64,000 nucleotides of DNA. Origin: Theobroma cacao. Taxonomy: Eukaryota; Streptophyta; Magnoliopsida; Malvales; Malvaceae. The stretch covers positions 30,757,847 to 30,821,846 of the forward strand of contig NC_030854.1 in the NCBI RefSeq assembly GCF_000208745.1, written 5' to 3'. The notes beneath the pieces were generated by a model. It saw only the letters and a program-made list of their open reading frames with translations, did not search any database and was not told the DNA's origin. The first letter of the stretch is position 1, and every line of letters starts with the position of its first letter. Of this stretch, positions 47,101 to 57,915 are shown piece by piece. Made by a program: the position numbers and the translations under genes.

Positions 47101-50100
47101 CTACAAAAGCTCCATCATCCATTTAATGAAAGTTAAGCAGCATTCCAGAGAGGAATTTATCATACCTCGGGCTCAATTGCTTCTTTGGTGATATCACAAA
47201 TTATGGAACGAGCTAAAGCAACTCTTTTTTTCATTCCTCCAGACAACTCAGAAGGTAACCTGTCCTCAACTCCCTGAAGAGAACATTAAGTTAGACTTGG
47301 CATCAGCGGGAAACTAGAAGGTACATGCGTTCACATTGCAAAAGAAGGTGATGGAAGAGAAGATATACATCATACTGCTAAAAGCATTAATAAGCACAGA
47401 TAGCATATGAGAATTGATGTTCAGCAGGAATCAAACTAACAATGAAAAAGAAATTTAAATAGACTTCATTATGTTGAAATACATCATTATAAGACCTTAA
47501 AATATTAGCTACATACTAACTAAATCAAGCAATTTTTTTTTTTTTAAAGTTGGGAATACTAATTAGCATTCTCTTCTTTCCAGGCAAAGAAATTGGAAAT
47601 GCTGGCATACCTTCAAACCAACAGCAGCCAAGTTCTCTGTCACAAGCTTTGAGATTTGTTCGTCAGGCATTCCCGAATGTTCATATCTAAGCAATTAATA
47701 GACAAAAAGTCATCAACCAACTTTATAAGTTTTTTTATTTAGGAAAAAGGAAGTTAGGTCAAAGCATAGGCCCCTCGATACTGAGGACAAAAATGTGTAT
47801 AGGATATCTAAGAAAAATATATACTGTCTCTTACAAAAGGAAACCAACATTTTCACGAACAGTCAAAGAATCGAAAAGTGCCGCACTCTGAAAAACCTGT
47901 TAACAAAAAAGTACATAGACAGATGGATCATACCACAAATAAATTATCCTTGAAACCTGCCAATTCAGTTTTTTCAGAGTTTAAATAGAATTTTTACCAG
48001 TCCAATTCGAAGACCAGATATCTCATCATCACTGATTAAACCTGATCTTTTTCTGCCTCGAACATAAACCTCTCCCTGCACATAAGAATTATGCATTCTC
48101 TATATATGTAACCAAGTAATAATAGATCAATGTACAACATAATTGCGCAAAAATGATTAGCAAAAATATGAAACCAGACTCAATATGCAATGAGCCACCT
48201 TGTCTGGAGCAAGAAGTCCAGCAATAATCTTCAGAATTGTAGATTTCCCAGTTCCAGAAGGACCAATAATTCCAACAGCTTCACCATGCCTAATCTATTG
48301 ATCAGGGAAATGTTAGCATATAAAAACAGAAAAAGAATTTTAAAAAAGAATACTACAACATAACACCAAAAAAAAATTATGTGAATTATTTAAAAAAAAA
48401 ATTCAGCAACTATCATACTCAAGGAATGATTCTGACCTACGTTGCTCAGACTAGGATATGAGTATCTGACACAATATGTCTTAGTATCTGACTCGCCTAT
48501 TTTTTCAAATTTTTTGACATGGTGGGAGTTGTCAAAAAGGATCCAAAATTAGGATTATGAGTACATAGACATGTCATACAATACTAGAACAAGATATACA
48601 TCTAAAACCATTAAACTGGAAACAAATAGTTGGTATAAATAATGTGAGATGCCACCAAGAGTTATGGCTGATATGTTACTTACAAATTCAACGAATAAAT
48701 TCTGTCTATGGCTCAATGGGGTCAGCTATGGTTGGGCCAAGCCTTATGGTGTCCATGAGTAAAGGTTAACATGCTTATGTTGTGAGCAGCATGGTGCTCA
48801 TAAAGTGGGCAGTCCTCACATCACTCAAGGGAGTTTGTCCAGTCCAGTTTGAGATAGACAAGTGGCTTAGATGCAATGCAGACCAAGAGTCCAACTCTCA
48901 TTACTGAACCCAAATTAATGAAACCTTACACCACATGGCATATGATATGACATATTCTTTGACTCTCTATCTTTTAAAAAACCACATCTTTCAGATGAAG
49001 CATATGCTATCAGAAAGCTTCATTTGAATTGTACCACTTTTCCAGCTTTTCACATATAAACTTCTACAAGAAACATCAAAAGTTAAGCTCATGCCGACCA
49101 TGATTGAAGGACATCAAGGATTAGGACAACCAAGGCACACCTACTAGAACACCAATCAAAGCTGTCAATAAGCTCGGCAGAAAATTGCCATCGGAACCCC
49201 AATGGAGTCATAAGTTGTCTCCCCAACAGTGTCAGCCATGTCTGACACAGATCCCATATGCTTGTCCACATTGAGTTGTGTCAATACAAATACTCAGCCA
49301 AATATGTCAAGTCTAAGCATCATAGATTATGGAAAAATAATTGTAATCATGCCAATGTTTTATCCACTAATGAGAGGACACCAATAATGAAAGATTGTAT
49401 GAGCTACAATATAGGACAGTTGGACAGGAAGATGACACAGACAGAACTAGTAAAATTTAAAACCACACACCCAAATGGAACAATGGTCTTTAAAGAATCA
49501 CTGAAAAGTATTATCATCTCAACTCAACTAAAACTAGTTTCTTTCAAATCTCTATTGCAGCTAAAAACTAGAATCAATAATCAGAAAAGAAAGAGAAAAT
49601 GAAACAGAAACTCAAATTCTTTTCCTAATAGGGAACTGAAAATGAAAGAAATATGTTCTTTACTCGTGACAGAATATAAAAACTTCATTCTGGAGAAGAT
49701 AAGAGAATGGCAGGAAAATTATGAGGTCTAACATGGTAATATACCACTTGAGGTCATCTTATGCACTGGTTTGAGAAGTGATATGATGGCATGCGTCACT
49801 AGCTGCAAATGCTTTTCACTCTTCTATAGCATGTAGAAGCCCAAAACATGTACCAAGATTCACTCTCACCCAGAAATAATTCGTTAAAAAAATTGTTTGA
49901 GCTCCCCTAACCCCCCCTTTTTTTTCCGCAAAAGAAAATGTCAATCAGGAATTTTTTAAAAACATCTAATAACTTGAAATCACCCTCATGCAGTCCAAGC
50001 CATAAGTATCTATCCATATGCAATCCAAGCATCCCTAAAATAAAAGAAAACATATTTAGAGCCACAAAAATCACCTTGAAGCTCACACCTTGCAAGATAT

Positions 50101-51096
50101 GCTTTTCTCCAAATGACTTGTACACGTTTCGACATTCAATGAGAACATCAGAGCCGTTCTCATTCTTCACTTCCTTGCTCAAATTCTCAGATTTAGATGA
50201 TTCCTGAAAACATAACCATGCAAATCACCATGTTAAAACTTGAAAATTAAAAATAAGAAATAAAAATAATTAATCTAAATCAAGTTCTCAAGTTCTTAAG
50301 CTTCCATTTAGTTGTTGCATTTGCTATTTGCTTTTTGCTTCCAAAAGCAGAAAGCACATTAGGATACTAAAGCAATAATATTTTAAATAATTAAACATTA
50401 AAACTGTAGTTTTTCTGGAGAACAAAATGCATATTTTTACTTGTATATAAAACAATTATGATAGAAGTGGTATTGCATTTAGTTATTCGTTCATTTATAA
50501 TCATAAATCATTCGGCTTTTATTTTATTTTATTTTTTGGAAGCAAAAGCTAAAAGAAAAAGCAAATAGAGCCTAAAAATCTGTAAAATGCAAAACATGTT
50601 GGATATTTACACAGTTCGATCGCAGAAAGAAAGAGTATGCATAAATTTGGATGTAAACAATTTGAAAGCAAAAAAGGAAAAAAAAAAAAGAAAAGAAAGT
50701 AATTGCAAGATCAATGACATATGCAAAGACACTGTTAGCAATCAAACACAATCCACTCAGCTGAACTGCACAATTTTTTAAGTCAACCTAAAGAAATTTC
50801 CAAAAACATTCAATTAAATTCAAGAAAGAACTGTAAAACAACAGAAACCAAAAAAAATGCAGAAACTAACAAATGGGGATAGCAGAAATATTTACAGTCA
50901 ATTTGCTTCCAGAGAATCCATCACGTCCCAAGTTCCTAGGAGGTGCCACACAAGCACAAATAACATTTTTTTGCTCCTTCCTCTTCTTATTAAACCAACA
51001 ACATTTGCTTCTTTTCGTACCCAAATCACAATTTTTACTTGATGTCGCTGAAGTAAATAACCCCAACGAGCTTGATAAAAAAACCGTACTCGCCAT
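44106..51096 (-). CDS. TGD3: TGD3 / ABCI13 plastid lipid-import ATPase
   Basis: The soluble nucleotide-binding subunit of the TGD1-TGD2-TGD3 importer, which drives transfer of ER-derived lipid into the chloroplast at the inner envelope. Ten exons: 51096-50896, 50203-50075, 48294-48199, 48075-47998, 47896-47835, 47686-47611, 47273-47166, 45489-45314, 45234-45150, 44144-44106. All phases join, giving 349 aa. Residues 1 to about 60 form a Ser/basic-rich plastid transit peptide. Walker A is GPSGTGKST (121-129), the ABC signature LSGGM (224-228), Walker B LLYDE (252-256), and the H-loop His lies in VVVTHQHS (H298). The last exon gives [12 protein letters not shown] then stop, typical of TGD3; it lies about 1 kb beyond exon 9 and is easily missed. 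Introns 2 (1.8 kb) and 7 (1.7 kb) are large. It has no membrane domain, as expected. Confidence 0.95.
48425..48600. repeat. Possible dispersed repeat in TGD3 intron 2
   Basis: GTATCTGACACAATATGTCT and GTATCTGACTCGCC near 48460-48500 contain short mirrored GACA/TGTC words of a kind often seen in dispersed plant repeats (TACGTTGCTCAGACT start). No ends or target duplications could be fixed. Confidence 0.25.
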
Positions 51097-52570
51097 TGTT
51101 TTTTAAGCGAAACGAAAAAAATAATTGAATTTGGCTACTTTGAAACTGAAATTTTCAAAGAGAGTTTGAACAGGAAATCTGGGTATTGAAAATCAGTGAT
51201 TCTGGAGATGACGCAGATCGGTTCATTAAGCCAAAAAACCATAGGAAACGAATGAATTTGTGAATTTTGAAAGATACCCAGATGAGTTAATTGATTAAAA
51301 AAACTCCAAACTTGAAGTAGGAATTCGGTTTGGAATAAAAGAGCCAAAAATTTAACCTATTCTTTGAACAGAAGAGAAAGACAGGAACCATGGGAAGGAA
51401 AAAAGGTCCTTATATAGGAAGCGTGAAAAGCGTGCGCCTTGGACTGGCGGTCGGTGGGAGCATGTCTACTCGTTTCTATTGTCATGTGAATTTGGGTTCC
51501 TGATTCAATGGTGGAAGATACCGAGGAATATAAATTGGATACCAACTTCTCAATTTGAACAATCAAGTAGTCTGATTTTTATTTTTTTCAAACACTTAAA
51601 TCTTTTAAGAGTGCATTTAGGTGAGAAATTTCAAAATTTTGTATAATTTTAAAAAATTAAAGTATTTTAAAATACATTAATTTTTGATAAATATTGTTTG
51701 AAATGACATTTGAGAATTGGAATTTGATGCAATAAAAATAATTATAAAAAATTGATGTTAGTGATTAAAAAAGAAAAATATGCATACATTAGATTTGTAA
51801 AAAATGTATAAATGTTATTAATAATATAAAAAATTGAAAATAATATATTTAAAATTATATGTTTTGTAGATTTTATTTGGAATTTGTACATGAGATTGCA
51901 TAAAATGATTTATACATCACAATTTTTACAATGAGTTATACTGATTGTCTGGTTAATTATGGGTTTGTTCTTGATTTTTATTTTTCTTATTTGAGTTATA
52001 AATATAAATTCTTTGCGGTGAAAGAGGATGGAGATTTTACTCCACTGATATTTCCCTTTTTTTTTGTAAGTTATATGTTAATGGTAAAGTTATTCTTTCA
52101 ATAAATTAGTATGAGAAGATTGTTTTATTAAAAATAAAAAAGTTTTCAAACTTTAGAAAGCTGCTGTAATATATAGACTATGCACCCCTGCTCTAATTGA
52201 GTGACACTGCCGATACTTGATGGGCTTGCTAATTCTGCATATGGGCCCCACTTCAAGCCCATTAACTCACTCACAAAACATCCCAAAAGCCCAACGGATC
52301 GTTTGGAAATTAGGGTACGCTGTTTCCTTTTTATCACGTGCATTAATTGTGGGAAATTTCATACATGCAATGAAATTGAACGCGTAAACAAACTCCCAAA
52401 AGAGATCCACATGGACTTTGCGCCACTATGACGCTCTTTGGTCTCTGTTATCTCCTTCTCGTTTCCTTTCTTCGTCTCAAAGAAACAAGCAAAAGAAAGC
52501 TTCAAACCCTCCTCCCACAACCCAACTGAGAAATCAACCTTGAATTTTTTAGTGAAAGTCAGAGTCTTCG
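51097..52570. other. Divergent promoter region between TGD3 and the MAPKKK gene
   Basis: 1.47 kb separating two outward-facing genes. The TGD3 leader lies at 51097-51420, the middle is very AT-rich, and the MAPKKK side carries GGGCCC near 52244 and a G-box near 52335. No gene is supported; open frames here are short and lack domains. Confidence 0.5.
52335..52340 (+). promoter_or_regulatory. G-box/ABRE core CACGTG upstream of the MAPKKK gene
   Basis: The palindromic CACGTG lies 231 bp before the ATG. bZIP/ABF and bHLH factors bind such sites. MAPKKK17 and MAPKKK18 of Arabidopsis are ABA-induced, so the site is plausible but unproven here. Confidence 0.45.
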
Positions 52571-53662
52571 ATGGAGTGGATTCGAGGGGAAACGATTGGA
52601 CATGGAAGTTTTGGGACTGTCAACTTGGTGGTACCTAAAAAAGGCACTTCAAAATCGTGTCCCGTCATGGCTGTCAAGTCTTGTGAAACGATCAACTCTG
52701 CTTCTCTCAAGCACGAGAAGGAAGTGCTTGATCAGCTTGGTTTTTGCCCACAAATCATTCGTTGTTTTGGCGAGGAATATATGGCTGAGAACGGTGGGGA
52801 ATATAACCTGTTCTTGGAGTATGCTGATAAAGGTTGCTTGGCTGATCAGGTTAAGAAGAGCGGTGGAAACTTGATAGAATCCGATGTTAGAAGATATGCA
52901 AGATCGATACTTAAAGGGCTACGCTTTATTCATGCCAAAGGGTTTGCTCACTGTGATATTAAACTTCAAAATATTCTTTTATTCGGTAATGGGGATGTCA
53001 AGATAGCTGATTTTGGGTTGGCGAAGAGAAATGGGGAAGAAGAAGGAGAAGGGCCTCATAGGAGGATAGAAATCAGGGGCACTCCTCTCAGTATCGCACC
53101 AGAGTCGGTTATGGAAAACGAGTATGATTCACCGGTGGATATCTGGGCACTTGGATGTGCTATTGTTGAGATGTTTACAGGGAAACCAGCCTGGAGTTTC
53201 AAACCAGGATCAAACGTGGCGGCTTTGTTGATTAAAATTGGTGTCAGTGACGAATTGCCTGTAGTTCCTGCGGAGTTATCCGAAGATGGAAAAGATTTTC
53301 TCAGTAAGTGCTTTGTTAAGGATCCAAACAACAGATGGACTGCTGAGATGCTCCTGGATCATCCTTTTGTGGCTGCTGATGATGAGAATATTGCAATTAT
53401 GAATCGATTTGAAGAAGAAGCATCAACATCTCCAAAATGTTCTTTTGAAGAATTTACAATGTCACCAAGATGTCCTTTTGATTTTCCAGACTGGGTTTCA
53501 ACTCAATCAACAGTTTCTTCTCAATCAAGTTTCCAAGAAAATTCAAGCCCGGTTACGTTGTTTCCAAGTTATGTTTCATCACCTTTGGATCGGATTCGTC
53601 AACTGGCTTGTGATCAGGCACCCAATTGGTCAGTTTCCGGAAGCTGGATCACCTCGAGGTAG
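52571..53662 (+). CDS. MAPKKK17-21 type protein kinase (MEKK-like)
   Basis: A Ser/Thr kinase of the small single-exon plant MEKK-like group (MAPKKK17-21), which sits at the top of MAPK cascades, often in ABA or stress signalling. 363 aa without introns. The Gly loop is IGHGSFGTV (9-17), the catalytic Lys K36 in VMAVKSCE, the catalytic loop HCDIKLQN (127-134; HCD replaces HRD as is usual in this group), DFG at 147-149 and GTPLSIAPES as activation segment end. Late kinase motifs are VDIWALGCAIVEM, DFLSKCFVKDP and RWTAEMLLDHPF. The acidic, Ser-rich tail contains two SP-rich blocks and ends NWSVSGSWITSR, a tail motif shared with MAPKKK20. Best match by eye is MAPKKK20/21. Confidence 0.93.
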   Translation: MEWIRGETIGHGSFGTVNLVVPKKGTSKSCPVMAVKSCETINSASLKHEKEVLDQLGFCPQIIRCFGEEYMAENGGEYNLFLEYADKGCLADQVKKSGGNLIESDVRRYARSILKGLRFIHAKGFAHCDIKLQNILLFGNGDVKIADFGLAKRNGEEEGEGPHRRIEIRGTPLSIAPESVMENEYDSPVDIWALGCAIVEMFTGKPAWSFKPGSNVAALLIKIGVSDELPVVPAELSEDGKDFLSKCFVKDPNNRWTAEMLLDHPFVAADDENIAIMNRFEEEASTSPKCSFEEFTMSPRCPFDFPDWVSTQSTVSSQSSFQENSSPVTLFPSYVSSPLDRIRQLACDQAPNWSVSGSWITSR

Positions 53663-56600
53663 AAGAACAGAAAAGTAGTTGCAGTTTAATTGCCTTCATC
53701 AAATTGGTGATTATTATCATTGTAAATGCTTAGGAAAACATAGGCAGTTTTTATGTTTTGCTGATATTGGCTACTCAGTTGGCCACAGTGTACAGGCCAT
53801 TCTTTATTTTAAGTATCTTGAAATAAAAAAATTACCAATTCCTTTCCCAAACAAATATTGAATCTTTGCATTTGCATAATATAAAGCCTCAGTTGTTAAG
53901 AATTTGTTGTGCGGCTTCAGTTCAAGTTCCAATTTCGATCAAATTGTAGCTAATCATCAATCTTCTGCGGCGCTCGGTAATTGTTCATCTAACGTTGAGA
54001 CATTATGCTCAAATTCCAACATTGACTTGAACCCTCGAGGATAGATTAAATCTGAACTTTTCTAAAGTAATAATTATGTCTTCGAATGAATAATGGGGAG
54101 AAGGTTAGGAAGAGATGAATTTGCTAATCATTTGATGAAAATCATGGTTGGACATATTGCAAGAGGTATAAGTTGCCTATTTGGTTATGAGGAGGTCGAA
54201 CTTAGGGAATATAATGCCTTTATATATATATACACACACATACGTAACTTAAAGCTTTTCTAGTGTTTAATTTGTTGAAGTAAAATTCTGCTATGTTGGT
54301 ATTGTTTAATATGGTTTCTGTTTTTTAAGGATGTGACTTTGTGATTACAATTTTATCAAAGGTGTAAGTGGCTAAAGCTAGGTGAAGAAGCATCCTGTTT
54401 AAGGGGTGTCGTGGTTAAGCACCGAGATTGATATCCAATGTTTGATCATGGCTTGATGTTATTGGTTGAAGACTTGAAGTAGTCTTTGAGTATGTTAGGT
54501 TGTGCAGGAGGTAATGATCTTTTTTACCTAGTTGTAAGGTGGTCTAGAGCAGGAGCCATTAGCTAAGGTTTTTGTAGCTTAAGTGTCATTCTTGGATCTT
54601 GCAGGCTTAACTCTCAATAATGTTATTGGCTTCTGTTATGGCTTGCAGTGGTGACTTTGAGTGCATTGTGATGTACATTCATGTGTATAATGTATTGGAA
54701 TAATTGAAGAAGATGGCAGAACGTGATTTATACAGTGAGTCCAACATTTCTAAACACGGTTCTAATTGGAGGGTGCTGTAGCTCTTCTGGTGTTTGGTCT
54801 TTGTTTTCATCTTTAGGTTATTTTTGTTTGAATTGCAAAGGCTTTTGCTCTGTAGTAAGTTGCTAGTTTTGCTAGTTCTGTAGTAACCAGCTGCTTGAGT
54901 ATCAGTCAGACCAGCAATCTGGGTGCAGCATTGGCTATTTGGGTTTACACCAAAGGTTCAACACACCAACGTAGGTAGACAGATTGATACTATCCCGAGG
55001 GCAAGCGGGCGCAGTACTTTGAGAGCTGACCAAAGCACACATGACAAGGTTGAGGGAAAGAAGAAAGACAATCGATGCTGAAGCCTTTGATGAAGCCATT
55101 TGTATATCTGGAATTATTATAAAACCAAAGATTTTTAGATGCTTCGTCTATTGATTCCTTTTCCTTTGATTTCATGGGATGAAAAAGTAAAAAAAAAAAA
55201 AAGTTTACCAACTGTGAGCTGTTTAATTAGTGGATTAAAATACCTCCTATATAAACAAGATTTAAAAGTATTCTCCCTTGATATATTACATGAGTGTTGT
55301 TGATGATATCTATGCTCGTAACCCTGTGAAGAGATATATATATAAATTTTAAGATATGTACATTGAACCTAAAATCATAAATCGATATCAATTTGAACTT
55401 ATCATATTTATATTTATGTAAGCATATATCAAATTTAATTGATATTTGATATATGTTTTTACATATTGAGATAATGATATGACAACACTTACTATATGTA
55501 ATATGAAAATTTTATAATTTAACAAACGTATCTATCATGAATTGGATAAAAAAGAGGGTAATATATACTTATTAAAATAATACTATTTTAAATTTTAAGC
55601 TTGTTATCTAATTTAAAATCAATTGATAGTAGGTGAAGAGATCCATTATCGAAATTTAATCCTTATAAATTTTTTCTAATCATTACTTTATTTTTTTATA
55701 TGATTGGGGATGAGGATTCGAACCCTATTCTTTAAGCAGGAGATCATGCACCAACCAATGAGTTAAATGCTTGAGTGCATCATTATTTTAATTTTAACTC
55801 TTAAGTGCTAGGATAATGGATCTATTTTATGATATTAATTTCACATTTAAGAATAATAAATCTATTGTTTAGTTTGGACAACACATGTAGGCATAGCATA
55901 TCTATTGTAGCGGGATAACAAAATGGAATAATGTTTGTTTTGATATCATGTTAAATTTAAAAATTGATATTCAACTAAAACCTTCAAAGGTAAAGTGATT
56001 TTTTTTTTAAAAAAAAAGTGAGTTTATTAACATGATATAACTGGCATGTCATAACAATAGCAAATCAAGCTATGGAGAAAGAAGTACAAATACAAAAGGA
56101 TTCTACCTACCACTCAAAACAGATAATGGTGACTTTTATATATATTTACATGTATAAAACCCAAACTAAATAGATGAGAGATTATTTTATCACCAATTTA
56201 ACAAATACTTTAATTTGGTATGGAATGACTAATTTTTTCGTGAAGACAAATAGAAAAAAACAAATACAAGGTATATTGCCTCTCCCTCTGGACCCTCTTC
56301 ATTATTTTTTTTTTATTATTTTTCCAATAACTCCATCATCAAGAAATGTAGCTCCAATTTTTTTTTTTGCAGGGGTCAAACGAAGCTATATATAAAATAC
56401 TTTGTAATTCTTTTTTTCAATTTATATACTGAAGAAGTTATTTGAAACTTTTACAATTATATATTCAGTGTTAATAATGTATTTTAACTTCATTATTGAT
56501 ATATATATAGGTAAAATTGACCCATCTCCAACTTAGCTATTGACACTCTCGTCTCATGTTTTTTTCTTCCATCTTTTTTTTTAATTCTTGACATTATAAA

Positions 56601-57915
56601 TCATGATACATCAATAATTCATAATTTTTTTAAAAAAATTTAATATAACATACACTAAAATAAAAGTTTGTTCTTGTCAAACTTAATGAAAGTTAGATAC
56701 TTAGGAACAAAAAAAATGAAACGGAGAGAGTATGCATATTAAAAAAAAATTAAATGACTAATTGTAATTAAACATACAAAAGGATATGACTAAATATATA
56801 TAATATAACAAATCATTACACATAAAATTATAAAAGTAGTTTTTGGCCTTTCAAACAAATTAAAAGAATATAATAAAAAAAAGGATATCAATGTTCAAAT
56901 ATAAAATCAACACACAGCTAATCAAATTATTAAATGAGCTTCTTTCATAAAAAAAAGAAGAAGATAAAGCTACATAAATGAGATCCTCATCTCTCTTCCA
57001 CCACCTTTTATTTAAAAAACAAATACCTTTGACACTTTTGGCTGATATATTTCAGATATGAAGACAAATACAAATTTTTCTTTGATTTACTCATTGATGA
57101 AATTGGTACGGACCTATCAAAGAAATTCTTCCCCCAACATTTGATCAATTATACCAAGTTTTTTATTCTAAATTTCAATTTGAATTAGATCGAGACAATA
57201 TACATAACACAATACACTTCTTTCAAAATTATTTATTTTTTGAATTTTATCTCGAAAATACATATATGATACTAAATAGCCAAGCAAATGTTCAAATGAT
57301 ACGAAATTTAAAAACAAATCAGTTAAAAATGATATAATAATTGGAACAAAAATGTAATATATTTAAAACAAATTGCATGGCACAAATGAATATGTTCAAT
57401 GTGGTGGGAACTCTTTTTACGTAGCTGACAATATGATTGCATGTCCCATGCAATTGGAAAGCGGGACAAAGTCAAAATTATGTAATTACTATAATTTAAC
57501 TGTAATGTTGCAAATCAGTGGTTAGAAAGCTTCACCAAATAAGCCTGGGCTTACAAAGAAATTTCCCTCCATTTGCCCTAAAAGGCTGAAACGCCAAACC
57601 AACAGAATTTTGAATCTCATATTTTTGGCTTTCCTTTTCAAATGTCCACTCAATTCTCCCTCTTTTTCTCCGAGAACTCTAAGGAAAAACAACTAACATT
57701 TTTTTTTTTTGCTCCTTTCCAAAAGCATGGGTCCTCGTGATCTCTTCTTGTTTTCCCTGGCTGCAAAAGCGCCTCCTCCTGTGAGGGGTCCTTCAATCTT
57801 TTGAAGGTCCCCTCAGCTCCTGTGTGCAAACTTTTGCCTGTCCACCTCACCAATATTCGTCATCTTTTGCTGGTTTCCGAAGCCATTTTTTTTTTCTGGT
57901 TCCTCTCCTTCAAAA
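53663..57915. other. Intergenic DNA; no gene seen
   Basis: MAPKKK 3' UTR at the left, RLCK promoter and leader at the right. The segment at 54000-55000 is less AT-rich than its surroundings but has no long open frame. A SINE-like copy lies at 55689-55778. From 55800 to 57400 the DNA is strongly AT-rich. Confidence 0.45.
55689..55778 (-). mobile_element. SINE-like element, copy c
   Basis: On the minus strand: CTCAAGCATTTAACTCATTG, GTTGGTGCATG, CCTGCTTAAAGAATA, then the B-box-like GGGTTCGAATCC, a C-rich end and an A-rich tail. It matches copy b over most of its length. Confidence 0.5.

Noticed and set aside
49258..49602. 114-codon plus-strand frame within TGD3 intron 2
   Set aside because: No domain, Lys/Thr-rich reading of intron DNA, opposite to the host gene.
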